A stretch of DNA of 29,461 bases, from the NCBI GenBank assembly GCA_964483545.1, contig CAZACC010000018.1:1-29461 (forward strand), given 5' to 3'. The notes below the pieces were generated by a model. The model searched no databases. It worked only from the letters and a program-made list of their open reading frames with translations, and was not told where the DNA came from. A program made the translations under genes and the position numbers. The stretch's first letter is position 1. Every line of letters starts with the position of its first letter. This DNA comes from JAAYYM01 sp964483545. GTDB lineage: Bacteria > Bacillota > Clostridia > Lachnospirales > Lachnospiraceae. Shown piece by piece: positions 6,693 through 15,207 of this stretch.

Positions 6693-9002
6693 ATGAGAAG
6701 TATGAAAAAGACATTACCGGCAGTTGCACTACGTGGTCTGACAATCATGCCAGGTATGATCGTACATTTTGATATCGACAGGGACAAATCGGTTCATGCA
6801 GTGGAGAGAGCCATGGTGAAGGATCAGACCCTGTTTCTTGTGAAGCAGAGGCAGGCAGAGGTGGCGGAGCCAGTATGGGATGATTTGCATCCAGTCGGCA
6901 CGATTGCTCAGATCAAACAGGTATTAAAGCTGCCGAACCATATCGTAAGAGTTCTGGTTGAAGCACAGACGAGAGCAGAATTGCTTTCTATTGAGGAGGA
7001 TGATACGTGTCTGGTCACTTTGGTGAGAACGTATGGAAAGCCAAAGACGGAGCTTGATGAAACCGAAAAAATGGCAATGATCAGTACGCTGAAGGATCTG
7101 ATGGCACAGTATCTGAAGTTTAATCCGCGTATTGGTAAGACAATTGAACGTCAGTTTGACGAAACCAGAGAGATCGGAACGTTGGCAGACTTTATTTCCA
7201 TCAACCTGCCTATGGATACAGAGACCCGACAGACGTTGCTGGAGGCAATTGACGAGAGGGATCGATTTAACGAGCTGATCACGGTTCTAATGAATGATCT
7301 GGAGATTATGAATATCAGAAAGGGTATTCAGGATCAGGTCAAGGAACGTGTCGAGAAAAATCAAAAGGAGTATGTGCTGCGGGAACAGCTGCAGTATATC
7401 AGGTCTGAACTAGGTGAAGACAATGCGCTGTCGGATGCAGACCAGTATGAGGAGCAGCTAAAGAAGCTGCGTGCTCCAGCAGAGGTAAAAGAGAAGCTAG
7501 AAAAGGAAATCTCAAGATTCAGACAGATTTCTACCAATTCCTCAGAAAGTGCTGTGTCACGTGGATATATCGAGACACTGTTAGATATGCCGTGGAGCAA
7601 GGTGTCTAAGGATAATAAGGATATCTGCAATGCCGAAAAGATACTGGATGAGGATCATTATGGTCTGGAAAAGGTCAAGGAGAGAATGCTGGAGTTTCTG
7701 GCAGTTCGTAATCTGACAAAGAAGGGTAACAGTCCGATCATATGTCTGGTAGGACCTCCAGGTACGGGGAAGACATCGATCGCCAGGTCGGTAGCAAGAG
7801 CGCTGGACAAGAAGTATGTGCGTATTTCACTAGGTGGTGTACGTGATGAGGCAGAGATTCGTGGTCACAGAAAGACCTATGTTGGAGCTATGCCTGGACG
7901 TATTGCGACCGGACTCAAGCATGCAGGAGTCAAGAATCCCTTGATTCTGTTAGATGAGATCGATAAAATGAGCAAGGATTATAAGGGCGACACAGCATCT
8001 GCTTTGCTGGAGGTACTGGATTCCGAACAAAATGAGAAGTTCCGTGATCATTATATAGAGGTTCCGATTGACCTGTCTGAGGTTTTATTTATCGCAACGG
8101 CCAATTCGGTTGCTGATATTCCCAGACCACTTTTAGACAGAATGGAGCTGATCGAGGTTACCAGTTACACTGAAAATGAGAAGGTACATATCGCCAAGGA
8201 GCATTTGTTGAAAAAGCAGATGGAACGACATGGAATCAAGCCGGGACAGTTGATGATACAGGATAAAGCACTAGAGCATATTGCAAGAGGCTATACAAGA
8301 GAAGCTGGTGTCAGACAACTGGAACGTAAGATTGGAGAGATCTGTCGTAAGACAGCAAGAGAAATCTGGCAGAACAATAAAAAACAGGTTCGTGTCACAG
8401 AAAGCAACTTGAAGAAATTTCTCGGTAAGGAAAGATATCAGTATGATATGGCAAATGAAACAGATGAGGTTGGTATTGTCAGAGGATTGGCATGGACCAG
8501 TGTAGGTGGGGATACTCTGCAGATCGAGGTCAATATCATGCCAGGTAAGGGCGAACTGCTGCTGACGGGGCAGCTCGGAGATGTGATGAAGGAGTCTGCT
8601 AGGACTGGTATCAGCTATATTCGTTCGATCAGTCCACAGTATAAAATTGCAGGCGATTATTTCAAAAAACATGATTTTCACATTCATATCCCACAGGGCT
8701 CTGTTCCGAAGGACGGACCCAGTGCCGGAATTACGATGGCAACAGCACTTTTTTCAGCCATCACTGAAAAACCGGTTAAGGCGAGTGTGGCTATGACAGG
8801 TGAGATTACATTAAGAGGCCGTGTACTTCCGATTGGTGGTTTGAAGGAAAAAATTCTGGCAGCAAAAAATGCCGGCATTAAAACGGTACTTGTACCAAAG
8901 AAGAACGAACGTGACATTGAAGAAATCTCAAATGAAATTAAGCAGGGATTGAACATTGTCTACGTGGAAACAATGAATGAAGTAATAAAGGAAGCAATAT
9001 GA
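6693..9002 (+). CDS. lon: ATP-dependent protease Lon (LonA type)
   Basis: The protein has 769 residues with the complete LonA architecture: an N-terminal substrate-binding LAN domain (about 1-200, beginning LPAVALRGLTIMPGM), a coiled-coil region, an AAA+ module with Walker A GPPGTGKTS and Walker B LILLDEIDKM, and a C-terminal protease domain. The catalytic dyad is S677 (PKDGPSAG) and K720 (GGLKEKILAA). It degrades misfolded and regulatory proteins in the cytoplasm. The ATG at 6693 is chosen because GGAGG is 8 bases upstream; the upstream open frame reads through the intergenic hairpin and is not conserved-looking. The stop overlaps the start of engB. Confidence 0.97.
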   Translation: MRSMKKTLPAVALRGLTIMPGMIVHFDIDRDKSVHAVERAMVKDQTLFLVKQRQAEVAEPVWDDLHPVGTIAQIKQVLKLPNHIVRVLVEAQTRAELLSIEEDDTCLVTLVRTYGKPKTELDETEKMAMISTLKDLMAQYLKFNPRIGKTIERQFDETREIGTLADFISINLPMDTETRQTLLEAIDERDRFNELITVLMNDLEIMNIRKGIQDQVKERVEKNQKEYVLREQLQYIRSELGEDNALSDADQYEEQLKKLRAPAEVKEKLEKEISRFRQISTNSSESAVSRGYIETLLDMPWSKVSKDNKDICNAEKILDEDHYGLEKVKERMLEFLAVRNLTKKGNSPIICLVGPPGTGKTSIARSVARALDKKYVRISLGGVRDEAEIRGHRKTYVGAMPGRIATGLKHAGVKNPLILLDEIDKMSKDYKGDTASALLEVLDSEQNEKFRDHYIEVPIDLSEVLFIATANSVADIPRPLLDRMELIEVTSYTENEKVHIAKEHLLKKQMERHGIKPGQLMIQDKALEHIARGYTREAGVRQLERKIGEICRKTAREIWQNNKKQVRVTESNLKKFLGKERYQYDMANETDEVGIVRGLAWTSVGGDTLQIEVNIMPGKGELLLTGQLGDVMKESARTGISYIRSISPQYKIAGDYFKKHDFHIHIPQGSVPKDGPSAGITMATALFSAITEKPVKASVAMTGEITLRGRVLPIGGLKEKILAAKNAGIKTVLVPKKNERDIEEISNEIKQGLNIVYVETMNEVIKEAI

Positions 9003-9634
9003 AAATCAGAAATGTAAATTTAGAAACGGTATGTGGTATCACCAGTACGTTCCCTGAAAATGAATATCCTGAGATTTCCTTTGTCGGTAAAAGTAATGTG
9101 GGGAAATCATCACTGATCAATGCTTTGATGAACAGAAAGGCACTTGCCAGAACTTCAGGACAGCCAGGAAAGACTCAGACGGTTAATTTCTATAGGATTG
9201 ATGCGATTGCCAATCAGCCGTCAGAATCAGGAGAGACAAAGAAGTATGAGTTGTATTTTGTTGATCTCCCAGGGTACGGGTATGCCAAGGCTTCGACCAC
9301 TAGTGTGAATCAGTGGGGCAAAATGATTGAACGGTATCTGCATACTTCAAAACAGCTGAAGGCAGTATTTCTGCTGATAGATATTAGGCATGACCCGTCT
9401 GCGAATGACTGTAATATGTATGAATGGATCCTAAATAATGGATATCATCCAATCATTATAGCTACAAAGGCTGATAAGATTAATCGAAGCCAGCTGTCAA
9501 AACAAATCAAGGCCATTAGAACAAAACTGGCAGTAGGAAGCGGTACGGTTATCATTCCGTTTTCGGCTGTTACAAAACAAGGGAGAGATGAAATCTATGA
9601 AACCATCGACAAAGTATTGGAAGATCGCACTTAA
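8999..9634 (+). CDS. engB: Ribosome biogenesis GTP-binding protein EngB (YsxC/YihA)
   Basis: This 211-residue TRAFAC GTPase has G1 GKSNVGKSSLIN, G3 DLPGYGYAK and G4 ATKADK. The NALMNRKALARTSGQPGKTQ segment is diagnostic for EngB. It is needed for assembly of the large ribosomal subunit. The ATG overlaps the lon stop (ATGA), with an AAAGGAAG site within lon. The placement after lon is the standard Firmicutes arrangement (lonA-ysxC in Bacillus). There is a longer insert around residues 65-80 (NQPSESGETK) between G2 and G3. Confidence 0.95.
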   Translation: MKIRNVNLETVCGITSTFPENEYPEISFVGKSNVGKSSLINALMNRKALARTSGQPGKTQTVNFYRIDAIANQPSESGETKKYELYFVDLPGYGYAKASTTSVNQWGKMIERYLHTSKQLKAVFLLIDIRHDPSANDCNMYEWILNNGYHPIIIATKADKINRSQLSKQIKAIRTKLAVGSGTVIIPFSAVTKQGRDEIYETIDKVLEDRT

Positions 9635-10766
9635 TATTATTTCTATGATTTTGGCTGTATTATTTTGCTTTTTCTTGCTTCCGAAGATTATTGTGTTTTT
9701 AATGCCGTTTATAATCGGCGGTATCATTGCATTGATTGCCAATCCAGTGGTTAAATTTCTGGAAAAAAGGATCAAGATCGTCAGACGGGCAGGGTCTGCA
9801 GTTGTAATTGTATTAACCATTGCACTGGTCGTATTTTTGGGCTATGTCGTGATTTCCATGCTGATAGAACAGATCGTAGGATTTGCAGGGAATCTGCCAG
9901 ACTTGTGGCAGAATGTATCTGACACAATGACTGAACTTTCAAAGAGCTACGACCTGTTAATTGCTAGAATGCCTGAAGCAATCAGGGACTGGCTGACAGG
10001 TATGTTTTCTGGATTCAATGACAATACTACATCATTGATACAGGGGCTAGGTACACCGATGGCAGAAGCAGCAACTGGGTTTGCAAAAAATCTTCCACTG
10101 GTAGTACTGGGGATTATCATGGCAGTTCTGTCTGCATACTTTTTTGTTGCGGAAAAGGAGTATATGCTTCAGGTCATCAAAAAAATGGTACCGGATTCTA
10201 TGATTAGTCGTTGGGATATTGTCTATGGTGTAATGAGAGATGCTGTTGGCGGATATTTTAGAGCACAGTTTAAGATTATGGGTGTCGTATTTATCATATT
10301 ACTCGTAGGTATGACAATACTGAGAGTAGACTATGCGATATTGTTAGCTTTGTTGATTGCTTTTTTGGATTTTCTTCCATTTTTCGGAACTGGAGCCGTG
10401 ATGTGGCCATGGGCGCTTTATCAGCTGCTGGAGCAAAACTACAGCATGGCTTTGGGGCTGATTATTGTATGGGGAGTTAGTCAGTTGGTCAGACAGCTGA
10501 TTCAGCCTAAGCTGGTGGGAGATTCTATAGGACTGGAGCCGATTCCGACTTTATTTTTGTTATATACTGGATTTCGATTTGGAGGAGCATTTGGTTTGAT
10601 CGTAGCAGTGCCAATCGGCATGATCATTTTGAGTCTGTTTCGGGCAGGTATGTTCAGTAATTTTGTGAAGAGTGTCAGGATACTAGTGCATGATGCCAGT
10701 GCATTCAGAAGAATCAGCGATCAGGAGATACAGGAAGAGTTAAGCGAGGATGAGGAAATAAAGTGA
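9588..10766 (+). CDS. AI-2E/PerM family transporter
   Basis: This 392-residue membrane protein has two N-terminal helices (about 10-80), a central soluble stretch and a C-terminal cluster of helices, the layout of the AI-2E transporter (PerM/YtvI) family. The conserved segment IQPKLVGDSIGLEPIPTL followed by TGFRFGG is typical. Members have been linked to autoinducer-2 export, ion antiport or spore functions; the substrate here is unknown. The start is uncertain. AAGGGAG (9579-9585) is only 2 bases from the ATG at 9588 and 11 bases from the in-frame ATG at 9597. Either way it overlaps the end of engB by 38-47 bp, suggesting coupling. Confidence 0.88.
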   Translation: MKSMKPSTKYWKIALNIISMILAVLFCFFLLPKIIVFLMPFIIGGIIALIANPVVKFLEKRIKIVRRAGSAVVIVLTIALVVFLGYVVISMLIEQIVGFAGNLPDLWQNVSDTMTELSKSYDLLIARMPEAIRDWLTGMFSGFNDNTTSLIQGLGTPMAEAATGFAKNLPLVVLGIIMAVLSAYFFVAEKEYMLQVIKKMVPDSMISRWDIVYGVMRDAVGGYFRAQFKIMGVVFIILLVGMTILRVDYAILLALLIAFLDFLPFFGTGAVMWPWALYQLLEQNYSMALGLIIVWGVSQLVRQLIQPKLVGDSIGLEPIPTLFLLYTGFRFGGAFGLIVAVPIGMIILSLFRAGMFSNFVKSVRILVHDASAFRRISDQEIQEELSEDEEIK

Positions 10767-10790
10767 CTGACCGACAAGAGGTGGTAACAG

Positions 10791-11960
10791 ATGGTTACAT
10801 TATTGGCAAAATGGTTGATACCAGATAGAGAGAATATCAAGAGTCCCAGAGTACGTCAGGCCTATGGCATGCTGTGCGGAGCTGTTGGTATCGGATTTAA
10901 TATGATCTTATTCACGATTAAATTTTTTACAGGTATGATCAGTGGATCCATCGCCATTACAGCTGATGCATTTAACAATCTGTCAGATGCGGGATCCTCT
11001 ATTGTAACCCTGGTAGGGTTTAAAATGGCTGGTCAGGAGGCTGACAGCAATCATCCCTTCGGACATGGCAGGATCGAATATATTACCGGATTCATTGTAT
11101 CGGTGGTCATTGTGGTGATGGGACTTGAGCTTGGAAAGTCCTCGGTTGATAAGATGATACACCCAGAGGATATCGTATTTCAGCCAGTCATGGCTGCAAT
11201 ATTGGTGATTTCTGTGCTAGTGAAAATCTATATGAATTACTATAATCGTAAAATAGCAGATCAACTGAATTCTGCCAGCATTCGTGCAACAGCGACAGAC
11301 TCCTTGAGTGACAGCATCGCAACTACGTCCGTTTTAGTAGGAATCTTGATTTCCGTAACGACGGGGCTGCAGCTGGATGGTTATTTGGGTCTGCTTGTAG
11401 CGTTATTTATCTTAAAGACTGGTATCGGCGCAGCGATTGAAACATTAAACCCGTTGCTGGGACAGCCACCAGAAAAGGAGTATGTCGAAAGCATCGAGGA
11501 GTATGTGATGTCTCACTCGGACATTGTGGGCATACATGATCTGGTCGTGCATGATTATGGTCCGGGACGCAGGATGATTTCTTTACACACAGAAGTACCA
11601 GCATCAGGCAACATACTGGAGCTACATGATACGATTGATAATATTGAGCGTGAACTGCGTGAGAAGATGGGCTGTGAAGCAGTGATCCATATGGATCCAG
11701 TCGAAACGGATAATGAACAGGTAAAAGAAATGAAGCAAAAGGTAGCGGAACTGATGAAGGAAATCGGAGATGATGTATCTATTCATGATTTTCGGATGGT
11801 GGCTGGACCTACTCACACCAATCTGATCTTCGATATTGTAGTTCCTTTTGCGGATAAAAAATCAGAGGCAGAGGTAAAGGAAGAGGTAGATCGGCTAATC
11901 GCTACATTGGGAAAGCAGTACTTTGCAATTGTGGATGTAGATAAGGCTTATGTAATATAA
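10791..11960 (+). CDS. Cation diffusion facilitator family divalent metal transporter
   Basis: The 389-residue protein has an N-terminal membrane domain of about six helices and a long cytoplasmic C-terminal region. Metal-site signatures are DAFNNLSDAGSS in helix 2, NHPFGHGR in the following loop and ATDSLSDSIAT in helix 5, each with the paired Asp/Asn ligands. The cytoplasmic part (after about residue 215) has two stretches resembling the ferredoxin-like dimerisation domain, so it is longer than FieF-type proteins of about 300 residues. It should export Zn, Mn, Fe or a similar ion in exchange for protons. The start is supported by GAGGTGG upstream. Confidence 0.92.
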   Translation: MVTLLAKWLIPDRENIKSPRVRQAYGMLCGAVGIGFNMILFTIKFFTGMISGSIAITADAFNNLSDAGSSIVTLVGFKMAGQEADSNHPFGHGRIEYITGFIVSVVIVVMGLELGKSSVDKMIHPEDIVFQPVMAAILVISVLVKIYMNYYNRKIADQLNSASIRATATDSLSDSIATTSVLVGILISVTTGLQLDGYLGLLVALFILKTGIGAAIETLNPLLGQPPEKEYVESIEEYVMSHSDIVGIHDLVVHDYGPGRRMISLHTEVPASGNILELHDTIDNIERELREKMGCEAVIHMDPVETDNEQVKEMKQKVAELMKEIGDDVSIHDFRMVAGPTHTNLIFDIVVPFADKKSEAEVKEEVDRLIATLGKQYFAIVDVDKAYVI

Positions 11961-11962
11961 CT

Positions 11963-12079
11963 ATGAAAAACTTTACTGTTCCGTCAGGAGATGAACTATG
12001 ACCTTGGAGATTCATTGACGCTGCTGAGTTTGATGATATGACGATGCTGGGACTGAAAATCATGCGGGGCAACCAATAG
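11963..12079 (+). pseudogene. Probable relic of a PP2C phosphatase / anti-sigma-factor region
   Basis: A single frame holds a short start segment (MKNFTVPSGDEL), an in-frame TGA at 11999-12001, and then 25 more codons containing AAEFDDMTMLGLKIM before a TAG. The FDD-M/I-TML-L-L pattern resembles the conserved C-terminus of SpoIIE/RsbU-type PP2C phosphatases. The MK-FTVP start resembles the beginning of RsbW-like kinases that often follow them. No useful ribosome binding site is present. I read it as a scar from loss of such genes. A selenocysteine reading of the TGA is not supported. The identification is tentative because the fragment is only 38 codons. Confidence 0.35.
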
Positions 12080-12091
12080 ATTTTAGGACAT

Positions 12092-12135
12092 AAAAAATTT
12101 TTTTTGATTGACAGACAAGAAATAAATGTTATACT
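12092..12135 (+). promoter_or_regulatory. Strong promoter of the nucleoside uptake operon, with upstream A/T tract
   Basis: TTGACA (12108-12113) and TATACT (12130-12135) are separated by 16 bp, and TG at 12127-12128 makes it an extended -10. A run of six A and eight T (12092-12105) lies directly upstream, in the position of an UP element or a bent segment. Transcription should start near 12142. Confidence 0.8.
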
Positions 12136-12151
12136 TTCTTTATATTAAGGC

Positions 12152-12177
12152 AAAGGGGCAATGAATGTCCCTTTTTT
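12152..12177 (+). promoter_or_regulatory. Small terminator-like hairpin in the operon leader
   Basis: AAAGGG pairs with CCCTTT across an 11-base loop and is followed by further T residues. It starts about 10 bases after the predicted transcription start, so it could act as a weak attenuator or protect the 5' end. I found no purine riboswitch consensus in the leader. Confidence 0.4.
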
Positions 12178-12224
12178 GCTTAATAGAGGAAATTTCTTAC
12201 ATGATGAAAGAGGAGGAAACAGGT

Positions 12225-13547
12225 ATGAAAAAGATTTTAAGTCTATTATTAACAGGCGCAATGGTTCTGTCACTGACAGCTTGCGGATCAAATGCAGCGG
12301 CACCAGCAGCTACAGAGGAAGCAGCTACAGAGGAGACAGCTACAGAGGAAGCAGCGCCCACAGAGGAGGCAGCAGTAGAGGAGGCAGCTCCCGCAGCAGC
12401 GCCGTCAGATTTCAAGGTAGGTGTGATTTTAGTTGGGGATGAGAACGAAGGCTACACTTATTCTCACATCGAGGGCATCAAAGAGGCAATGAAGACTCTT
12501 GGACTGACAGATGATCAGGTAATTTGGAAATATTCTATCGCAGAAGATGCCACATGCTATGATTCAGCAATGGATCTGGTTGATTCAGGATGTACTGTTA
12601 TTTTTTCAAACAGCTATGGACATCAGACTTATATGCAGCAGGCAGCAGCTGAGGTTCCAGATGCAACATTTGTCTCTATGACAGGTGATACTGCAGCAAT
12701 CAGCGGACTTCCTAACTTCTGTAATGCATTTACAAATGTATACGAGTCACGTTATGTATCTGGTGTGGTTGCAGGTATGAAGATTGCTGAGTTGGATGCA
12801 CTCGGAGAGATTCCTGCTACAGGTTATGACAAAGATGGTAACGTTAAGGTTGGTTATGTAGGTGCTTATCCTTACGCAGAGGTTGTTTCAGGCTATACAG
12901 CATTCTTCCTTGGTATTCAGAGTGTATTTGAGAAAGTATCCATGGAAGTATCTTATACAAACTCATGGTTTGATATTACAGCAGAGGGTGAGGCAGCTAA
13001 GGCATTGATGTCTGGCGGTAGTGTCATCATCGGACAGCATGCAGACTCTACAGGCGCTCCAGCAGCAGTACAGGCAGCACTTGATGCAGGAGAGGTTCAC
13101 TATAGTGTTGGTTACAATGTAGATATGCTCTCAGTAGCTCCAGACGCAGCTCTTACAAGTGCTACGAACAAATGGGCAGTTTATTACACATATGCAATCG
13201 GCGCAGCTATGAATGGTGAGAAGATCGATCAGAACTGGGCTAAGGGATATACAGATGATGCAGTTGCTATTACCGCACTCGGTGCATCCTGCGCAGAGGG
13301 AACAGCAGAGAAGGTTGCTGAAGCAGAAGAAGCAATTAAGAGTGGTTCTCTTCATGTATTTGATGCAAGCAAGTTCACTGTAGAGGGCAAAAACCTTACA
13401 GAGTATGTAGTTGATCTGACAGGTAACTTTGAGACAACGGATGACGGAGACAAGAATGCAATCATGGATGGTTACTTCCACGAGTCAGAGTTCAGATCAG
13501 CTCCTTCATTCGATATCCGTATCGATGGCATCAAAGAGCTGAACTAG
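12225..13547 (+). CDS. Bmp family nucleoside-binding lipoprotein
   Basis: This is the extracellular solute-binding subunit of a nucleoside ABC importer. From the ATG at 12225 (AGGAGG 8 bases upstream) it has a lipoprotein signal peptide with lipobox LTAC and lipidation at C20. A low-complexity linker to about residue 60, built from Ala-Ala-Thr-Glu-Glu repeats, follows. The Bmp/PnrA-like domain covers the rest (FKVGVILVGDENEGYTYSHI, then SGVVAGMKI, VKVGYVGAYPYAEVVSGYTA, GGSVIIGQHADSTGAP). Related proteins (YufN/NupN, PnrA) bind purine nucleosides. The following ABC genes and adenine deaminase fit that role. A terminator just downstream should make this the most abundant product of the operon. 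Confidence 0.92.
   Translation: MKKILSLLLTGAMVLSLTACGSNAAAPAATEEAATEETATEEAAPTEEAAVEEAAPAAAPSDFKVGVILVGDENEGYTYSHIEGIKEAMKTLGLTDDQVIWKYSIAEDATCYDSAMDLVDSGCTVIFSNSYGHQTYMQQAAAEVPDATFVSMTGDTAAISGLPNFCNAFTNVYESRYVSGVVAGMKIAELDALGEIPATGYDKDGNVKVGYVGAYPYAEVVSGYTAFFLGIQSVFEKVSMEVSYTNSWFDITAEGEAAKALMSGGSVIIGQHADSTGAPAAVQAALDAGEVHYSVGYNVDMLSVAPDAALTSATNKWAVYYTYAIGAAMNGEKIDQNWAKGYTDDAVAITALGASCAEGTAEKVAEAEEAIKSGSLHVFDASKFTVEGKNLTEYVVDLTGNFETTDDGDKNAIMDGYFHESEFRSAPSFDIRIDGIKELN
12306..12383 (+). repeat. 15-bp coding repeats in the lipoprotein linker
   Basis: Three near-identical 15-bp units (GCAGCTACAGAGGAA type, encoding AATEE) lie at 12306-12350, followed by two diverged units to 12383. They encode the flexible acidic spacer between the lipid anchor and the binding domain. 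Unit number is likely to vary between strains. Confidence 0.75.
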
Positions 13548-13573
13548 TTAAAAAAATATTTGAAAAAACTTCG

Positions 13574-13611
13574 AAAAGGAAGCCCTTAGGACTTCCTTTT
13601 CTTTTATTTTT
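13574..13611 (+). terminator. Intra-operon terminator after the lipoprotein gene
   Basis: AAAAGGAAG (13574-13582) pairs with CTTCCTTTT (13592-13600) over a nine-base loop and is followed by CTTTTATTTTT. Such a partial terminator between the binding-protein gene and the ABC genes would raise the ratio of binding protein to transporter. Confidence 0.8.
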
Positions 13612-13665
13612 ACGATATGATAGGAAAAGAGTATTTGAGCGTATGGGCGCGAAAGGAGAACATCA

Positions 13666-15207
13666 ATGGAGTCTGGAATTGCGGTTGAGATGAAGAATAT
13701 TACTAAGACCTTTGGTGAAGTAGTGGCAAATCATAATGTGAGCATGGACATCAGAAAAGGTGAGATTTTATCTTTGCTTGGGGAAAACGGCAGCGGAAAG
13801 ACGACGTTGATGAATATGTTGTCAGGCATCTATTATCCAGACAGCGGGGTGATTTGTGTGGATGGAAAGCTGGTCTCTATCACCTCACCAAAGGCTGCCT
13901 ACGACCATGGGATCGGAATGATCCATCAGCATTTTAAGCTGGTAGATTTGTTTACTGCCGCAGAGAATGTTGTACTGGGATTAAAGGAAAAAGGAAAGCT
14001 TGATCATAAAGTGATTGCTGCAAACATAAAAGAGATTTGTGATAAATACGGATTTGAGCTGGACCCTAATCAGAAGGTATATAATATGTCCGTTTCTCAG
14101 AAGCAGACATTGGAGATCATAAAGGTTCTGTATAGAGGGGCAGACATTTTGATTCTGGATGAGCCGACAGCTGTACTGACTCCCCAAGAAACGGAAAAGC
14201 TGTTCACTGTCATCCGGAATATGAAAAACAACGGAAAAGCCATCGTAATCATTACACATAAGCTTCACGAAGTACTGGCTGTATCCGACAGGGTCACGGT
14301 GCTTCGTAAAGGTGAATACATAGGAACGGTCAATACAAAGGATGCAACAGAGACGTCACTAACGGAAATGATGGTTGGTAAAAAGGTTGCATTAAATATT
14401 GACAGACCCGAGCCGGTCAATCCGAAGAGGAGGCTGGAAATCAAGAATGTCAGCTGCTATAACAGGGATGGAGTGTTGGCACTGGATCATGTCGGATTCG
14501 AGGTATACAGTGGTGAAATCCTTGGCATTGCAGGTATTTCAGGGTGCGGACAAAAGGAGCTGCTAGAGTCGATTGCAGGTCTGCAGAATGTAGAAGAGGG
14601 CGGCAGCATTTTATATTATGTTCCAGATACGGATCAGATTCATGAACTAGTTGGGGAGACACCTAAGAAGATCAAGGAAGAGGGAGTAGCATTATCTTTT
14701 GTTCCTGAGGATCGTCTGGGTATGGGTCTTGTCGGTTCTATGGGCATGGTAGGTAATATGATGCTCAAGGATTACAGCAAAGGGAAATCATTTTTCCTGA
14801 ATCAGAAGGATCCGAAACAGAAGGCAGAGCATGTGCGGGAAGAACTTGAGGTCATAACGCCTGATCTGACAACGCCTGTTAAGACGCTTTCTGGTGGAAA
14901 TGTGCAGAAGGTGCTGGTGGGTCGTGAAATTGATGCAAACCCGACTGTTCTGATGACTGCTTACGCAGTTCGCGGACTGGATATCAACACATCATATACC
15001 ATCTATGGACTAATGAATGAACAGAAGAAAAAGGGCGTTGCAGTCATCTATGTCGGCGAGGACCTAGATGTACTTCTGGAACTGTCAGACCGTATACTCG
15101 TTCTCTGTGGAGGCAAGGTAAACGGGATACTGGACGGCAGAAAGACGACTAAGGAAGAGGTTGGATTATTAATGACACAGATGAAGGCAGGTGCAGACAA
15201 TGAGTAA
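13666..15207 (+). CDS. Nucleoside ABC transporter ATP-binding protein, two ATPase domains
   Basis: The 513 residues contain two fused ABC domains, as in the NupO/YufO and sugar-transport (RbsA/MglA) type. Domain 1 has Walker A GENGSGKTT, Q-loop IHQHFKLV, signature MSVSQKQ and Walker B ILILDEPTAVLT. Domain 2 has the degenerate Walker A (AGISGCGQKE) usual for the family. It also has signature LSGGNVQK (usually LSGGNQQK) and TAYAVRGLD where relatives have an A-x-PTRGLD type motif. It powers the two permeases that follow. A GAAAGGAG site precedes the ATG. The 3' end overlaps the next gene by 8 bp. Confidence 0.93.
   Translation: MESGIAVEMKNITKTFGEVVANHNVSMDIRKGEILSLLGENGSGKTTLMNMLSGIYYPDSGVICVDGKLVSITSPKAAYDHGIGMIHQHFKLVDLFTAAENVVLGLKEKGKLDHKVIAANIKEICDKYGFELDPNQKVYNMSVSQKQTLEIIKVLYRGADILILDEPTAVLTPQETEKLFTVIRNMKNNGKAIVIITHKLHEVLAVSDRVTVLRKGEYIGTVNTKDATETSLTEMMVGKKVALNIDRPEPVNPKRRLEIKNVSCYNRDGVLALDHVGFEVYSGEILGIAGISGCGQKELLESIAGLQNVEEGGSILYYVPDTDQIHELVGETPKKIKEEGVALSFVPEDRLGMGLVGSMGMVGNMMLKDYSKGKSFFLNQKDPKQKAEHVREELEVITPDLTTPVKTLSGGNVQKVLVGREIDANPTVLMTAYAVRGLDINTSYTIYGLMNEQKKKGVAVIYVGEDLDVLLELSDRILVLCGGKVNGILDGRKTTKEEVGLLMTQMKAGADNE

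Noticed and set aside
6064..6744. Long open frame of 226 codons on the minus strand opposite clpX
   Set aside because: It lies wholly over clpX and the clpX-lon hairpin, is low-complexity Ser-rich, has no family resemblance, and follows from the codon use of clpX.
11999..12001. TGA as a selenocysteine codon in the short frame at 11963-12079
   Set aside because: No SECIS-like hairpin follows the TGA, there is no selenoprotein family match and no ribosome binding site; decay explains it better.
12161..12442. Gly/Ser/Arg-rich open frame and an Ala-rich minus-strand frame over the lipoprotein linker
   Set aside because: Both are other-frame readings of the 15-bp repeats in the lipoprotein gene.
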